Assembly (NCBI GenBank): GCA_963705635.1
Contig: CAVPKH010000001.1
Coordinates: forward strand, 1-64,000
DNA length: 64,000 bases
Source of the DNA: VRUE01 sp963705635
GTDB lineage: Bacteria; Actinomycetota; Thermoleophilia; Solirubrobacterales; 70-9
Direction: 5' to 3'
Positions 35,496-43,941 of the stretch are shown here, piece by piece. Made by a program: the position numbers and the translations under genes. How positions within the stretch are numbered: position 1 is the stretch's first letter; each line of letters begins with the position of its first letter. Below the pieces are notes generated by a model. That model searched no databases and had not been told where the DNA came from. It saw only the letters and a list, made by a program, of their open reading frames with translations.

Positions 35496-35995
35496 AGCCA
35501 CCGCTTGATCGCCCGAAGTATCCGGTCGCGCTCGTTTGCTGCCGCGTTTATCGTGCGGCGGGGGTCCGACGACCGTTCGTCGAAATACCAGCCCATGCGG
35601 AAGACCGGCACCGAACCGCGGGTGGCTTGGATGTCCATGTGCCCCCAACCGCGTCCCCCGACGCTCTCCTCCGGCAAGAACAGTCCATCTCCGAACTCGG
35701 AGAAGAACATGAACTGGCTGTCGGTGCGCTTTCTGAAACGTCCGACCTCGTTCATCATCACGAGGCCGATGTCGAGCACAGCCAGCAAGTACGTCTCGGT
35801 AACGGCGGGGGAGCCGCCGGGCGCGCGGTAGGCCTCAACCTGGGAGAACTCGGTGAACCTGCCCAGCTGAGTGGCGCTCATGCCCTGTTCGCTGCACATG
35901 TCGTCGACGAGCCCAGCTGGGTGGGCCCAGCTATCTTCGGGCAGGTTCGAGCGCTCGAACGCCGCTCGCACCTCCGCCAGATCGAGACAGGTCAT
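35492..35995 (-). CDS. hypothetical protein
   Basis: 167 residues: MTCLDLAEVRAAFERSNLPE, a beta-rich middle (TETYLLAVLDIGLVMMNEVG, FMFFSEFGDGLFLPEESVGG) and a charged tail ending RAIKRWL. No family recognised. It is translationally coupled to the SHOCT protein downstream, so the two probably work together. Confidence 0.65.
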   Translation of the reverse strand: MTCLDLAEVRAAFERSNLPEDSWAHPAGLVDDMCSEQGMSATQLGRFTEFSQVEAYRAPGGSPAVTETYLLAVLDIGLVMMNEVGRFRKRTDSQFMFFSEFGDGLFLPEESVGGRGWGHMDIQATRGSVPVFRMGWYFDERSSDPRRTINAAANERDRILRAIKRWL

Positions 35996-36081
35996 CGCGG
36001 CGAAAATCTATCTAAAAGTGATTTTCCTGTTCACTCCGTGAGGCTCGGGGCAAACATCAAGGTCAAAGCGGCAACTGCTGA

Positions 36082-36154
36082 TGGAGCCAGCCGGGATCGA
36101 ACCGGCGACCTCCGCCTTGCAAAGGCGGCGCTCTGCCAGCTGAGCTATGGCCCC
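36082..36154 (-). tRNA. tRNA-Ala (TGC)
   Basis: Acceptor GGGGCCA pairs with TGGCTCC; anticodon stem CCGCC/GGCGG with loop TTTGCAA (anticodon TGC); T arm GGTTCGATCC. No CCA encoded. Confidence 0.93.
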
Positions 36155-36201
36155 GCGTTGAGAAGTGTAGGCGGAGAAAGCGAGGGACGAGCGACGCGGC
36201 G

Positions 36202-37104
36202 CTAGTCGTCGAAGTCGAAGTCCTTGGGGGGCTTCTGCTCAAACCAGAGCTGGTCGTCCTCGGGCTTCTCCTCGAGGAAGTCGGGGGTCTCCTCAAGCAC
36301 GTCGTCCTCGCTGCGCGGCCCCTTGGCCGCGGGTGGCTCCGGCTCCTCGTCCGGCTCCGGCTCGTCCGCGACGTCGGGCTCGGGCTCACGCAGCGGCGCG
36401 TCGAGAGCCTGGTCGAGTTCGTCTGAGAGGCGCTGCTCGTTCCAGAAGGCGTCGTCCTCGTCGTCGTACTCGGCATCGTCATCCGGCGCTGGGCCTTCGA
36501 TGCTGACCTCGGCTTCTTCGGCCTCGTCGAGACCGGCAAGCGGATCGGTGGGCGCGAGGCGAGGCTCGGCGATCTCCTCCTCGACCAGCTCCTCGTCGGT
36601 GGGACTGGGCGGGCCGCTGGCGGCCAGCTCCTCCTCGACGTCGAAGAGCTCGGTCGGCTGTTCAGAAATCGCGTGACGCTCTTCGGTCGAGGGACCGTCG
36701 GGCTCGGGCTCTTGCTCCGGAGCAGGCTCGTCGTCAGCCTCGGGCTCGGCGGGCTCGGATGCATCGGCGACGATCTCGTGCTCCATTGCCGGCTGCTCCT
36801 CCTCGACCGGCGCTTCGTTAGCGGTCTCCCCCGCGGCCGGCGCGGTCTCCTCAACCGGCTCTGGCCCCTCCTGCAGATCGGTGATCGTCGGCTCGCGCCG
36901 GGTGGCCGGCTCCTCGGCGACCTCCGGCTGCGTCATGAATTCGGTCGGCGCCTCGGCGAGCGGGTCGTGCGCCTGCTCCCCATCGCCAGGCCGCTCAGCC
37001 TGGCCAAACGCCTCGTCCTCGAGTTGCTTCAACTCGGAGCCGTCAGCGCCATGCTGGCGCTTCAGCTCCAAATGCTCGCGGATTGCCTCGTCAAGAATGC
37101 CCAT
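36202..37104 (-). CDS. acidic, disordered protein with conserved N-terminal helix
   Basis: 300 residues. The first 35 (MGILDEAIREHLELKRQHGA, then DGSELKQLEDEAFG) form a conserved helix I have seen in many high-GC actinobacterial proteins; the rest is Glu/Pro/Ala-rich and very acidic, with no fold expected (EPAEPEADDEPAPEQEPEPD), ending QKPPKDFDFDD. No function known. It sits between two tRNA-Ala genes. Confidence 0.75.
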   Translation of the reverse strand: MGILDEAIREHLELKRQHGADGSELKQLEDEAFGQAERPGDGEQAHDPLAEAPTEFMTQPEVAEEPATRREPTITDLQEGPEPVEETAPAAGETANEAPVEEEQPAMEHEIVADASEPAEPEADDEPAPEQEPEPDGPSTEERHAISEQPTELFDVEEELAASGPPSPTDEELVEEEIAEPRLAPTDPLAGLDEAEEAEVSIEGPAPDDDAEYDDEDDAFWNEQRLSDELDQALDAPLREPEPDVADEPEPDEEPEPPAAKGPRSEDDVLEETPDFLEEKPEDDQLWFEQKPPKDFDFDD

Positions 37105-37193
37105 TCGCTACGTCCCACCTGGGGAACCTAAAGACTATGCGGTTATCCTTGCGACTGCGATGGCCCTGGGATGATCCTCCCAACCACGCACGA

Positions 37194-37266
37194 GGGGCTA
37201 TAGCTCAGCTGGCAGAGCGCCTGGATCGCACCCAGGAGGTCGGCGGTTCGAATCCGCCTAGCTCCA
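37194..37266 (+). tRNA. tRNA-Ala (CGC), integration site
   Basis: Acceptor GGGGCTA pairs with TAGCTCC; anticodon stem CCTGG/CCAGG with loop ATCGCAC (anticodon CGC). No CCA encoded. Its 3' 42 bases are part of a 43-bp direct repeat that recurs at 49,964, so the tRNA stays whole after integration of the element to its right. Confidence 0.94.
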
Positions 37267-37267
37267 T
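37225..37267 (+). repeat. attL: 43-bp direct repeat (tRNA-Ala 3' end)
   Basis: Begins ATCGCACCCAGGAGG and ends GCCTAGCTCCAT; identical to 49,964-50,006. Confidence 0.93.
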
Positions 37268-37590
37268 GATTTGAAGTCCCTGCACGTGGCGGGGTTCCGG
37301 TTGGTGCCGGGGCTCTACGGTCAGCGCCAGCGGCGCTCAGTTTCGGGCACGAGTGCCTGAAAACACGGCGATGCGCGGAGATTAGCGGCGATTCACGCCG
37401 ATTTGGACTCGCTTTCGTGGGCGAGCGGAGCTACACGGTCGACGAGCACATAGAAACGCCCCGGCGGCGCTGGAACGCCCCGGGGCCGGCACCGAAGTAC
37501 GAGGCTTCGATGCGCAGAGAACGCTACTCGCCGAAGTACTCCGGCGAGGCATCGCAGCGGCTCTTCGGTGCCCTACCGAAAGGAGGGCGC
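37268..37590. other. left-end noncoding region of the element
   Basis: No convincing gene. Contains small hairpins (GGCAC-GA-GTGCC at 37,347-37,358) and one minus-strand copy of the GCTAATC motif (37,371-37,394) that recurs at 43,860-43,900 and 49,855-49,935. Integrase or excisionase binding is likely here. Confidence 0.5.
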
Positions 37591-38001
37591 ATGCCCGTCA
37601 CGGCAACGATCACCAAAGACCAGCGCGACGGCCTCTTCGAACTGGTCCGCCACCACCTCTACGGCATCGAAGACCTCTGGATCGCGTTCGGCCGAAGCCG
37701 GGACTACGCCACCGCCGAGCGGCTCGGCATCGAGTTCGGCGAAGACTTCCGGCTCCTGGCAGACATCGGCTGGGCCGCAGACGAAGCTCGCAAGAGCTTT
37801 GAGCTGACTATGCCGCCCCTCGACCTGGTGGAAGCGCTCCGGCGCCTTCGCGGCGAAGCCGAGAAAGTCCTGGTCGAGTCGGGTACCGAGCGAGAGGCGA
37901 GTGAAGATGACGCCGGGACCGACCGGCGCTTCCAGGTCGGCTGTGACACCTGCGAGAAAGTCCTGGCCAATCTCGACTCCCAGAGGGACGAATCATCGTG
38001 A
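37591..38001 (+). CDS. hypothetical element protein
   Basis: 136 residues from ATG 37,591, which follows AAAGGAGG. Helical throughout: ITKDQRDGLFELVRHHLYGI, ERLGIEFGEDFRLLADIGWA and ALRRLRGEAEKVLVESGTER, with a C-terminal CDTC pair. Not recognised; similar short proteins lie at the left end of actinobacterial integrative elements. Its stop overlaps the next start. Confidence 0.6.
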   Translation: MPVTATITKDQRDGLFELVRHHLYGIEDLWIAFGRSRDYATAERLGIEFGEDFRLLADIGWAADEARKSFELTMPPLDLVEALRRLRGEAEKVLVESGTEREASEDDAGTDRRFQVGCDTCEKVLANLDSQRDESS

Positions 38002-38237
38002 GAGCCGCCAAGCAGCGACAGCGCCTCCGCCCCGGAGAGCTGGACGCCCAGGTGCTCGCCTACATGCGCAGGCGCAAGAACGACGGCCCACTGACGGCCA
38101 GCGCGATCGGCAAGGGCATCGAGCGCTCCGCCGGTGCCATCGCAAATTGTCTCGCCCGCCTCGCGAAGGACATGAGGGTCCGCCAGGCCAAAAAGCACCC
38201 GCGCGCCTATGTCCTCAAGGGCGCAAAGCTGAAATGA
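37998..38237 (+). CDS. small winged-helix DNA-binding protein
   Basis: 79 residues from a GTG that overlaps the upstream stop. RRRKNDGPLTASAIGKGIER and SAGAIANCLARLAKDMRVRQ look like a MarR/replication-relaxation-type winged helix. It may regulate the element or act in excision. Confidence 0.6.
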   Translation: MRAAKQRQRLRPGELDAQVLAYMRRRKNDGPLTASAIGKGIERSAGAIANCLARLAKDMRVRQAKKHPRAYVLKGAKLK

Positions 38238-38250
38238 CCGGCCAGTCTGA

Positions 38251-38351
38251 TCTGCGGTTTCTCGAGGGTCGAGGCACAGGCCACAGGGAGGTACGAGGTG
38301 CCTGCTGGTCGGGCACCTCGACACCTGCCTCGGCCCTCGAGAAACCGCAGA
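38251..38351. repeat. 101-bp cruciform with 26-bp outer stem
   Basis: TCTGCGGTTTCTCGAGGG at the left is complementary to CCCTCGAGAAACCGCAGA at the right; the 26-base arms differ at one position. Inside, CGAGGTGCC pairs with GGCACCTCG. It lies between convergent genes but is far longer than a normal terminator. Confidence 0.8.
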
Positions 38352-38455
38352 GACACGGAGACCGTCGCTTGGTCGACTCGACGGCGCTGCGCCCGAAGGC
38401 CACACCGAGAGCTATAAGCGCCCCGGCACGAACTCGCCCGCTCAGATCACAGAGA

Positions 38456-38487
38456 TCCACGGGTGATCTGGCCGGACCACCCGTGGA
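38456..38487. terminator. terminator-like hairpin between convergent genes
   Basis: TCCACGGGTG pairs with CACCCGTGGA around a 12-base loop, 15 bases past the stop of the 677-residue minus-strand gene. No T tract is present, so this is a weak call. Confidence 0.45.
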
Positions 38488-38501
38488 CCATCCGGTGACG
38501 C

Positions 38502-40535
38502 TTATGCGGCCTCAGGACGATCGTCGATCGGCTCAAGGCCGTCGAAAGCGGACTCGATTGCAGCGGTTGTCTGCATTTCGTCGGTGGGGCTGTCGAGGGA
38601 CTCCGCCTCGGCCTCAAGCGCAACAAAGATGTTGTCGCGGATCTTGATGATCGTTTCCGGTAGGTCGCCCACAATGTCCCGCCGCAAGCCGTGGCGGTCG
38701 ATCAGAACCTGATCGGCATCGTCGCGCATCTCGTAGAGGCGTTCGACGAGAGCGTCCAACTCCATTAGGGTCGAGGCAGCTTTGTTCTGCAGACCGATGA
38801 AACGGTCATACGGTGAAGCGTCCTCGTCATCTGCCTCGTGATCGTCCGGCTTAGCGTCACGAAACGCCAGCGAGCGAAGCCTGATGTTCGCGCCCTGCGC
38901 GGCGACGAGACGCACCTCTTCTCCATCGACAAGAACAGCCTCACCATCGGCGTCATACAGCAGCGGTGGCAGTTCTTGGCGCCCCTCCATGAACTCGACC
39001 GCCTCGGCGATCGTCTTCAGACCGCCGGCGCACAGCGCCAGATTATTGACGACCCTGGCGACCGTGCCGCGCAGCCATGCTTGATCGTTGACTGCGCTGC
39101 CCTGGTCGGAATAGACGAGTCCTAGTGCAGTCAAAGCCGTGATGCCGCGCGCCACCAACTCGCGACTCGCCTTCGACCACGTCGCACCATCCACCTCCAG
39201 CGCCGCCAGCGCCTCATCGAGAAGCGTCGGGATATCGATGTCCTCGCGGATCGACCACGCCGAATCCTCGATTGCCGCCGGCTGGAACTCGTTGGTTAGG
39301 GCAGGCACCATCGTCTTGTTGCGCTTCTCAGCGTCCTGGTAAATCGGCAACAGCAACGACCCGACCGTCTGCGCGTAGCGCTTCTTGGTCAGGTGTTGCC
39401 TGGCCGGATCCTCGAGAACAGCCTTGCGAACGACGGGCTTTGCGTCGGGAAGGCTCGCGGCCCGCAAGAGATGTCCGGCGATCACGTTCGGGGGGCTGGT
39501 GGTCTCGTGGTACTCGTCCCGGCCGACAACGTCGTTTGCCTGCTCCTGCGTCAGAAAACCCGCCGCAGCCAGATCGGTCACCAGGCGCTCGCCGCGCACG
39601 CCGCTCTGAGCGATCGGGTTCCATGGGCGAGGCTGCTCGTGGATGCTCTCCACGAACTCCGAGATGACCTGCGGGTACGGACGCTCCGACACCTCGTGCT
39701 TCTCGTCCAGCACCCCGATGATGATGTGCGCTGGCATCGTCAGCACCTTGACGGCGTAGTGCACGTCTTCATTGCCGGGTTGGACCGAGATGCGACTGGC
39801 GACGCCCGCGCGTGCGCGGCGCACCAGATCCGTCTGCGAACCCGCAAACTTCAGAGCGACATCACACTCGACACCGAGCCCTTCCAGGCACGTCACGACG
39901 CGCGTAGAGCCCTCCGCGGTGTGGACGAACCCACATGCCTCGCCCCCCTCAACGTCGGCGTCCTCCTCGATAGCGGACGCGGGCACGAGGTAGATCGGGT
40001 TCCAGACACCGCCAGGGTGCTCCCTGATCAGCTGACGCAGGTCCGGACTCACGATGCGCTTGGCATTGTCGCGAACTGCCTCACGGAGGTGTTCGACATC
40101 ACGGGTGCGGTAACGCATCGACGGGATTGCGTCAGTCTCCTCCGGCAGCGGCCAGACCGCCCCGCCGCCGAGCTTGACCTCCAAGCGCCCGCGGCCGTTC
40201 GCGCCGTCGGGCGACACTGCCGTCGTCCAGACACGCGCCTCCACCGACATCAGCGTGTAGCCGGACGGCGTGCGATGCTCGGACACACGCTTGCGCTCGA
40301 GGTCGTTACGCAACTGGCTTGGGTCTACCACCGCCGCGGCAATTGCGTTTGCTTCGGCCGGAGGCAGCATTAGCGTCACGCCGTCGTAGATTTCGACACC
40401 CCGCTGAAGACGGCGAGAGGCCGCCGTAACTGACTGCGCCTTAGCGACCAAGGGGATGCGAACGAAGTTACCCTCACCGACTGGGAACTGCTCCTGATCG
40501 TTGTGGGCGTTGGGATTTACTGATGAGAGATCCAT
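38502..40535 (-). CDS. large element protein, function unknown
   Basis: 677 residues from ATG 40,535, six bases after GGAG. No known domain is recognised. Visible features: an N-terminal segment NFVRIPLVAKAQSVTAASRR, a mid-part ACGFVHTAEGSTRVVTCLEG and AVKVLTMPAHIIIGVLDEKH, a helical half, and an acidic C-terminus (AIESAFDGLEPIDDRPEAA). No membrane span, no Walker motif and no nuclease motif. It is the longest gene in the element. The tone of the middle (Gly-Val-Arg-rich, ISVQPGNEDVHYAVKVLTM) recalls DGQHR/ParB-like proteins, but I cannot support that. Confidence 0.65.
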   Translation of the reverse strand: MDLSSVNPNAHNDQEQFPVGEGNFVRIPLVAKAQSVTAASRRLQRGVEIYDGVTLMLPPAEANAIAAAVVDPSQLRNDLERKRVSEHRTPSGYTLMSVEARVWTTAVSPDGANGRGRLEVKLGGGAVWPLPEETDAIPSMRYRTRDVEHLREAVRDNAKRIVSPDLRQLIREHPGGVWNPIYLVPASAIEEDADVEGGEACGFVHTAEGSTRVVTCLEGLGVECDVALKFAGSQTDLVRRARAGVASRISVQPGNEDVHYAVKVLTMPAHIIIGVLDEKHEVSERPYPQVISEFVESIHEQPRPWNPIAQSGVRGERLVTDLAAAGFLTQEQANDVVGRDEYHETTSPPNVIAGHLLRAASLPDAKPVVRKAVLEDPARQHLTKKRYAQTVGSLLLPIYQDAEKRNKTMVPALTNEFQPAAIEDSAWSIREDIDIPTLLDEALAALEVDGATWSKASRELVARGITALTALGLVYSDQGSAVNDQAWLRGTVARVVNNLALCAGGLKTIAEAVEFMEGRQELPPLLYDADGEAVLVDGEEVRLVAAQGANIRLRSLAFRDAKPDDHEADDEDASPYDRFIGLQNKAASTLMELDALVERLYEMRDDADQVLIDRHGLRRDIVGDLPETIIKIRDNIFVALEAEAESLDSPTDEMQTTAAIESAFDGLEPIDDRPEAA

Positions 40536-40618
40536 GTGTGCTCCAATCCGCACGGTCCAACGGAAAACCTGAACCACCGTGGGCTTCGGGCGCGAGGGCA
40601 ATACCTCGCGACTCATCC

Positions 40619-40750
40619 ATGAAGTTCTTGATGGCTGGTTCGGGTGTCCTCGTTGGTCTCGCGCTTATGGCTTTCGGGCGGAATGCCCCTGACGTATTCC
40701 ATTCAGGTGGCAGCCGCACGATGAGCACGGGACCGACACCCGGTGGCTGA
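40619..40750 (+). CDS. possible 43-residue membrane peptide
   Basis: MKFLMAGSGVLVGLALMAFG is one good membrane span after a possible ATG; the tail is polar (SGGSRTMSTGPTPGG). No clear ribosome-binding site. It is divergent from the 677-residue gene. It could be chance. Confidence 0.3.
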   Translation: MKFLMAGSGVLVGLALMAFGRNAPDVFHSGGSRTMSTGPTPGG

Positions 40751-40946
40751 TCCCCAACCGCAGTCGAGGCGTGAGCCATTCGGTTTGTCGCTTCGGCCGA
40801 CTATCTGGCTAAACCAAGAGGTTCGTCCTTTGGGCTTCATGTGACCGCCGGACGTCGTAACTCGGTCTATGTCTCCAGAACGACGGCTCAAGCAACGAGC
40901 CAAGTCAAGCATTGCATGTTTGTCAAGATGTCCAGCCTGGTGGTGA

Positions 40947-42245
40947 TCATCGCTGCGCCTCTCGCTCGGTCACTGACAACTCGACTGGCTCGATCGGGTC
41001 GCCATCGACCAGTGCCTTCAGTCGCGCCCGCTCGGCCGAGCCGCGGCGCATCATGTGGGTGTAGACGCGCAAGGTGAACTTCGGGTCGGTGTGGCCAAGC
41101 TGGGCCATCACCGAGGCGGGGTCCTCGCCGGTGGCGATCAGGATCGAGGCGAAGGTGTGGCGCAGCTTGTGCGGCGTGACGCCCCGTGGCAGCGGTGTCT
41201 GGCCGCGCTCTTCGAGCAGCTGGTCGGCCCGCTTCACGGCCGAGGCGAGGATGCGATTGCGGAGATTGTCCTTGTCGCGATGACCGCCGGTCCCGGTGGG
41301 GAACACCGGATCGTCGGGGCCGCTGCGGTAGGTACGCGCCTTGTGTGCGGAGAGTTCGTCGCGCAGGAGGGGCAGCAGGACGATCTCCCGCAGCCCGGCC
41401 TGGGTCTTGGAGCGACCGATGGAGATGCGGCCGTTGGCGAGATCGATGTCGCGCCAGCGCAGGTTGCATAGCTCGCCCGCCCGAGGTCCGGCGAGGAGCA
41501 GCGTGGCGATGATCGGGCGGCGGTCGTCGGTGAACCAGCGCTTGTCGCGATCGAGCTGGCCCGCTGCCTCAAGCAGCGTCGCGATCTGCTCGACCGAGTC
41601 GAGGTGCACCGGAGCGGGCCTCATCGCCCGGAGGCGGCGTCGGCGGCCCGCCGCGGGGTTCTCGGAGATGTACCGGTACTCCACCGCCACCGAGAGCACC
41701 CACTGCAAGGTGTCGATCGTCTTGTTGATCGTCGCCGGCGAGAGGGGCCGCAGCGCCTGTCCCCAGTCATTGCGCATCGCCTGGCCGCTCTCCCTAGCGC
41801 GGCGCCGGGCCTCGGAGACCTCGACCATGTGGCCGCGGAAGGCATCGACCGCCTGGATGTCGATCTCGTGGAGCGGCCAGCTCCCGAAGTAGGGCACGAC
41901 GTGCGCGAGCGCGTTCTCCTTGTAGGCGTAGTTCGCCTCACTCATCTCGCTCTTGCGGGCCGCCATCAGGCTCCGGGCGAAGGAGCCGAAGGTCGGCATC
42001 GCGTCGGATGCCTCCTCCGCTGCCCTGGCTCTGCGAGGTCGTCGCGTCGGCGGTACCCAGATGCCGCGCCGCACATCGGCCATGACGTTCGCCAGCTCTT
42101 CCTCAGCGCGCTTGCGGTTCCAGCCTTCGGTCTCCAGGCCGAGCGTCAGGTACTGCCGCTCGCCGTAGGCCCGGAAGCGGAGCGCGTAGCCGCGCCCGCT
42201 CTTCCAGTGGCGCTCCAGCACTTGGCCTTCCGATCTACGAGCCAC
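40947..42245 (-). CDS. tyrosine-type site-specific recombinase (integrase)
   Basis: About 432 residues. An N-terminal arm-binding part (LERHWKSGRGYALRFRAYGE) and a SAM-like core-binding domain (MPTFGSFARSLMAARKSEMS) precede the catalytic domain with Arg in LAGPRAGELCNLRW, Lys in GRSKTQAG, HxLR in TPHKLRHTFASILI, His in LGHTDPKF and Tyr in LRVYTHMM. I chose GTG 42,245 because AGGAGGTGA stands at ideal distance; a TTG at 42,299 would put that site inside the gene. This enzyme would integrate the element into tRNA-Ala(CGC). Confidence 0.93.
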   Translation of the reverse strand: MARRSEGQVLERHWKSGRGYALRFRAYGERQYLTLGLETEGWNRKRAEEELANVMADVRRGIWVPPTRRPRRARAAEEASDAMPTFGSFARSLMAARKSEMSEANYAYKENALAHVVPYFGSWPLHEIDIQAVDAFRGHMVEVSEARRRARESGQAMRNDWGQALRPLSPATINKTIDTLQWVLSVAVEYRYISENPAAGRRRRLRAMRPAPVHLDSVEQIATLLEAAGQLDRDKRWFTDDRRPIIATLLLAGPRAGELCNLRWRDIDLANGRISIGRSKTQAGLREIVLLPLLRDELSAHKARTYRSGPDDPVFPTGTGGHRDKDNLRNRILASAVKRADQLLEERGQTPLPRGVTPHKLRHTFASILIATGEDPASVMAQLGHTDPKFTLRVYTHMMRRGSAERARLKALVDGDPIEPVELSVTEREAQR

Positions 42246-42465
42246 TTCTGTCACCTCCTGGTCCGTGAGCACCGGAGGAACGGCAGGCGCGGTCGCCAAG
42301 TGGCGGCGGAGATCCGCGCGCCTCTAGGCTGGACATCGCGCCGAAGCTCAATCCTTCGACGCCGGGCCGGGGGCGTTTGCGCGCCGCCCGGCCGTCTGTT
42401 TCCTGTCCGACGACGATAGCTCCGCTGCGCCCAGGAAGCGAGCCAACCTGACCCGGGACGCATGC

Positions 42466-43566
42466 CTACCGCTCCTCCTCGTCGTCGGGCGAGTTGCCAA
42501 GCCAGTCAACCGCGCGCTCACGGTCGCGCACTTCGCGGAAGATCGGCGCGAACGGCCCCTTCCGCTGTAGGTCTTCGAGGCGGCAGAAGCTGACCGCCAC
42601 CTCGCCGCGCGCCTGTGCCATCGCCGGGTGGTCGCGCAGGAGCATCGACGCGAACGTGCGCCGCGTGGTCAGCGCTTCCCGAGAGGCGCCGGTTAGCACG
42701 CAGAGAACCCTCGGGAAGACCGGAAAGCGATCGCGCCAGAGCGGCTGTCCTTCCGCGTCGGTGGCCCGGTAGAGCTGGGCATAGCGACTCAGCTCTGCGA
42801 CGAGGCGATCGACCGAGAGCGTGGCGCGGTCGAGCTCGAGGAAGCGCAGCTCGAGGACCGTGTCGTCGTCCTCGGGTCGCAGGTAGGTGAGGACGGCGTC
42901 CGCGAAGAGCGTGCGGCGGCGACGGCCGCGACCGCGGCTCATGGGGTGGGCGACCTCCTGGCGCCAGGAGAACGGGCCGAATTCGTCGCCGCGCTCGCGC
43001 GCCGCCTTCAGGAAACAGATCGCGGCATCGTTGACGGCGAGCGTGTGCGCCCTCCGCGGGCCGGCCGCGTCGCTCGCCTGGAGCACCCTCGGCTGCGTCT
43101 CCAGCCCGACCAGCTCGAAGGCGAGCGCGGCGCCGCGCTCGCTCACGAACCAGAGCCGCCGCGGCGCGATCCGCGTGTCGACGTGATGGATCAGCCCGGC
43201 CTCCTCGATGCCGGCGAGGATCTGCTGCGTGCGCCGTAGGCTGCGGCCCGGCAGATGGATCGTCCGCACCTGCTCGGTGGACAGGACGCGGTGCTCGCCC
43301 AGCGAGGCGATGATCTCGGCGGTCGCCTCCGGCAGGCCGACGGCGGCGCTCGGCGCCGGATGGCGACCCTCCTTCTCGGCGCGGCGCTCAGCCCGCGCAC
43401 CGGTATGGCCACGCGAGCGCCGGCCATGCCGGCTACGCGCCGTTGCGGGATCGAGCCGCTGCGTAGCCAGCGCGGAGGCGATAGCGACGGCGCCGAGAGC
43501 GAAGGGCGCGAGCGACGAGGCGGGAACGATCGAGAGCAGGGTCGAGGCGGCGAGATTGCACTTCAT
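42466..43566 (-). CDS. replication-relaxation family protein
   Basis: About 366 residues from ATG 43,566. The winged-helix part reads TAEIIASLGEHRVLSTEQVR and RRTQQILAGIEEAGLIHHVD, then AHTLAVNDAAICFLKAARER and VAHPMSRGRGRRRRTLFADA, DDTVLELRFLELDRATLSVD and ELSRYAQLYRATDAEGQPLW: the layout of PF13814, first known from plasmid replication and relaxation proteins and common on actinobacterial mobile elements. The fold is close to restriction-like nucleases. It probably acts in copying or moving the element. The frame stays open upstream to 43,845, in Arg-rich sequence I leave out. Confidence 0.8.
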   Translation of the reverse strand: MKCNLAASTLLSIVPASSLAPFALGAVAIASALATQRLDPATARSRHGRRSRGHTGARAERRAEKEGRHPAPSAAVGLPEATAEIIASLGEHRVLSTEQVRTIHLPGRSLRRTQQILAGIEEAGLIHHVDTRIAPRRLWFVSERGAALAFELVGLETQPRVLQASDAAGPRRAHTLAVNDAAICFLKAARERGDEFGPFSWRQEVAHPMSRGRGRRRRTLFADAVLTYLRPEDDDTVLELRFLELDRATLSVDRLVAELSRYAQLYRATDAEGQPLWRDRFPVFPRVLCVLTGASREALTTRRTFASMLLRDHPAMAQARGEVAVSFCRLEDLQRKGPFAPIFREVRDRERAVDWLGNSPDDEEER

Positions 43567-43941
43567 GTCCCGACCTAGATGCAACGTAGAGATGTCGGCA
43601 AAACGCCAAGCCGGGAAACGGCGCTGCCATCGGCATTCGCGGCGGTCCGGCCCCATCGCGAGCTGAAGGGTTGGACGAAGGGACGGACGCAGTCTTGGTC
43701 GAAGGGACGGACGCAGCCGGGACCGTCCGCCTCGGCGCATGGGGAGGTGCGCCGGGCGTGGTTTCCGCCGCTCGCGGACTCGAACCGAAACAGCGTGCAA
43801 GATCTTCATACGCCCTGGACTAGCTCCGCTGGCGAGGGAAGTCAAATTGCCCTACGGCGTCTCCCGTAATCCCCGCGCATCCCCGCTAATCGCCGCGTAT
43901 TTCGTTGACGAAACTCTTAGATTCGCGCTGACTGATCCTTC
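43567..43941. other. noncoding region with tandem repeat and GCTAATC motifs
   Basis: Holds two 22-base copies of TTGGwCGAAGGGACGGACGC (43,671-43,692 and 43,695-43,716; 24-base spacing) and, at 43,863-43,900, two copies of the GCTAATC-type motif. No convincing gene. It likely has binding sites for an element protein. Confidence 0.6.
43671..43716. repeat. two tandem 22-bp repeats
   Basis: TTGGACGAAGGGACGGACGC and TTGGTCGAAGGGACGGACGC, both followed by AG, 24 bases apart start to start, 105-150 bases before the replication-relaxation gene. Iteron-like. Confidence 0.75.
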
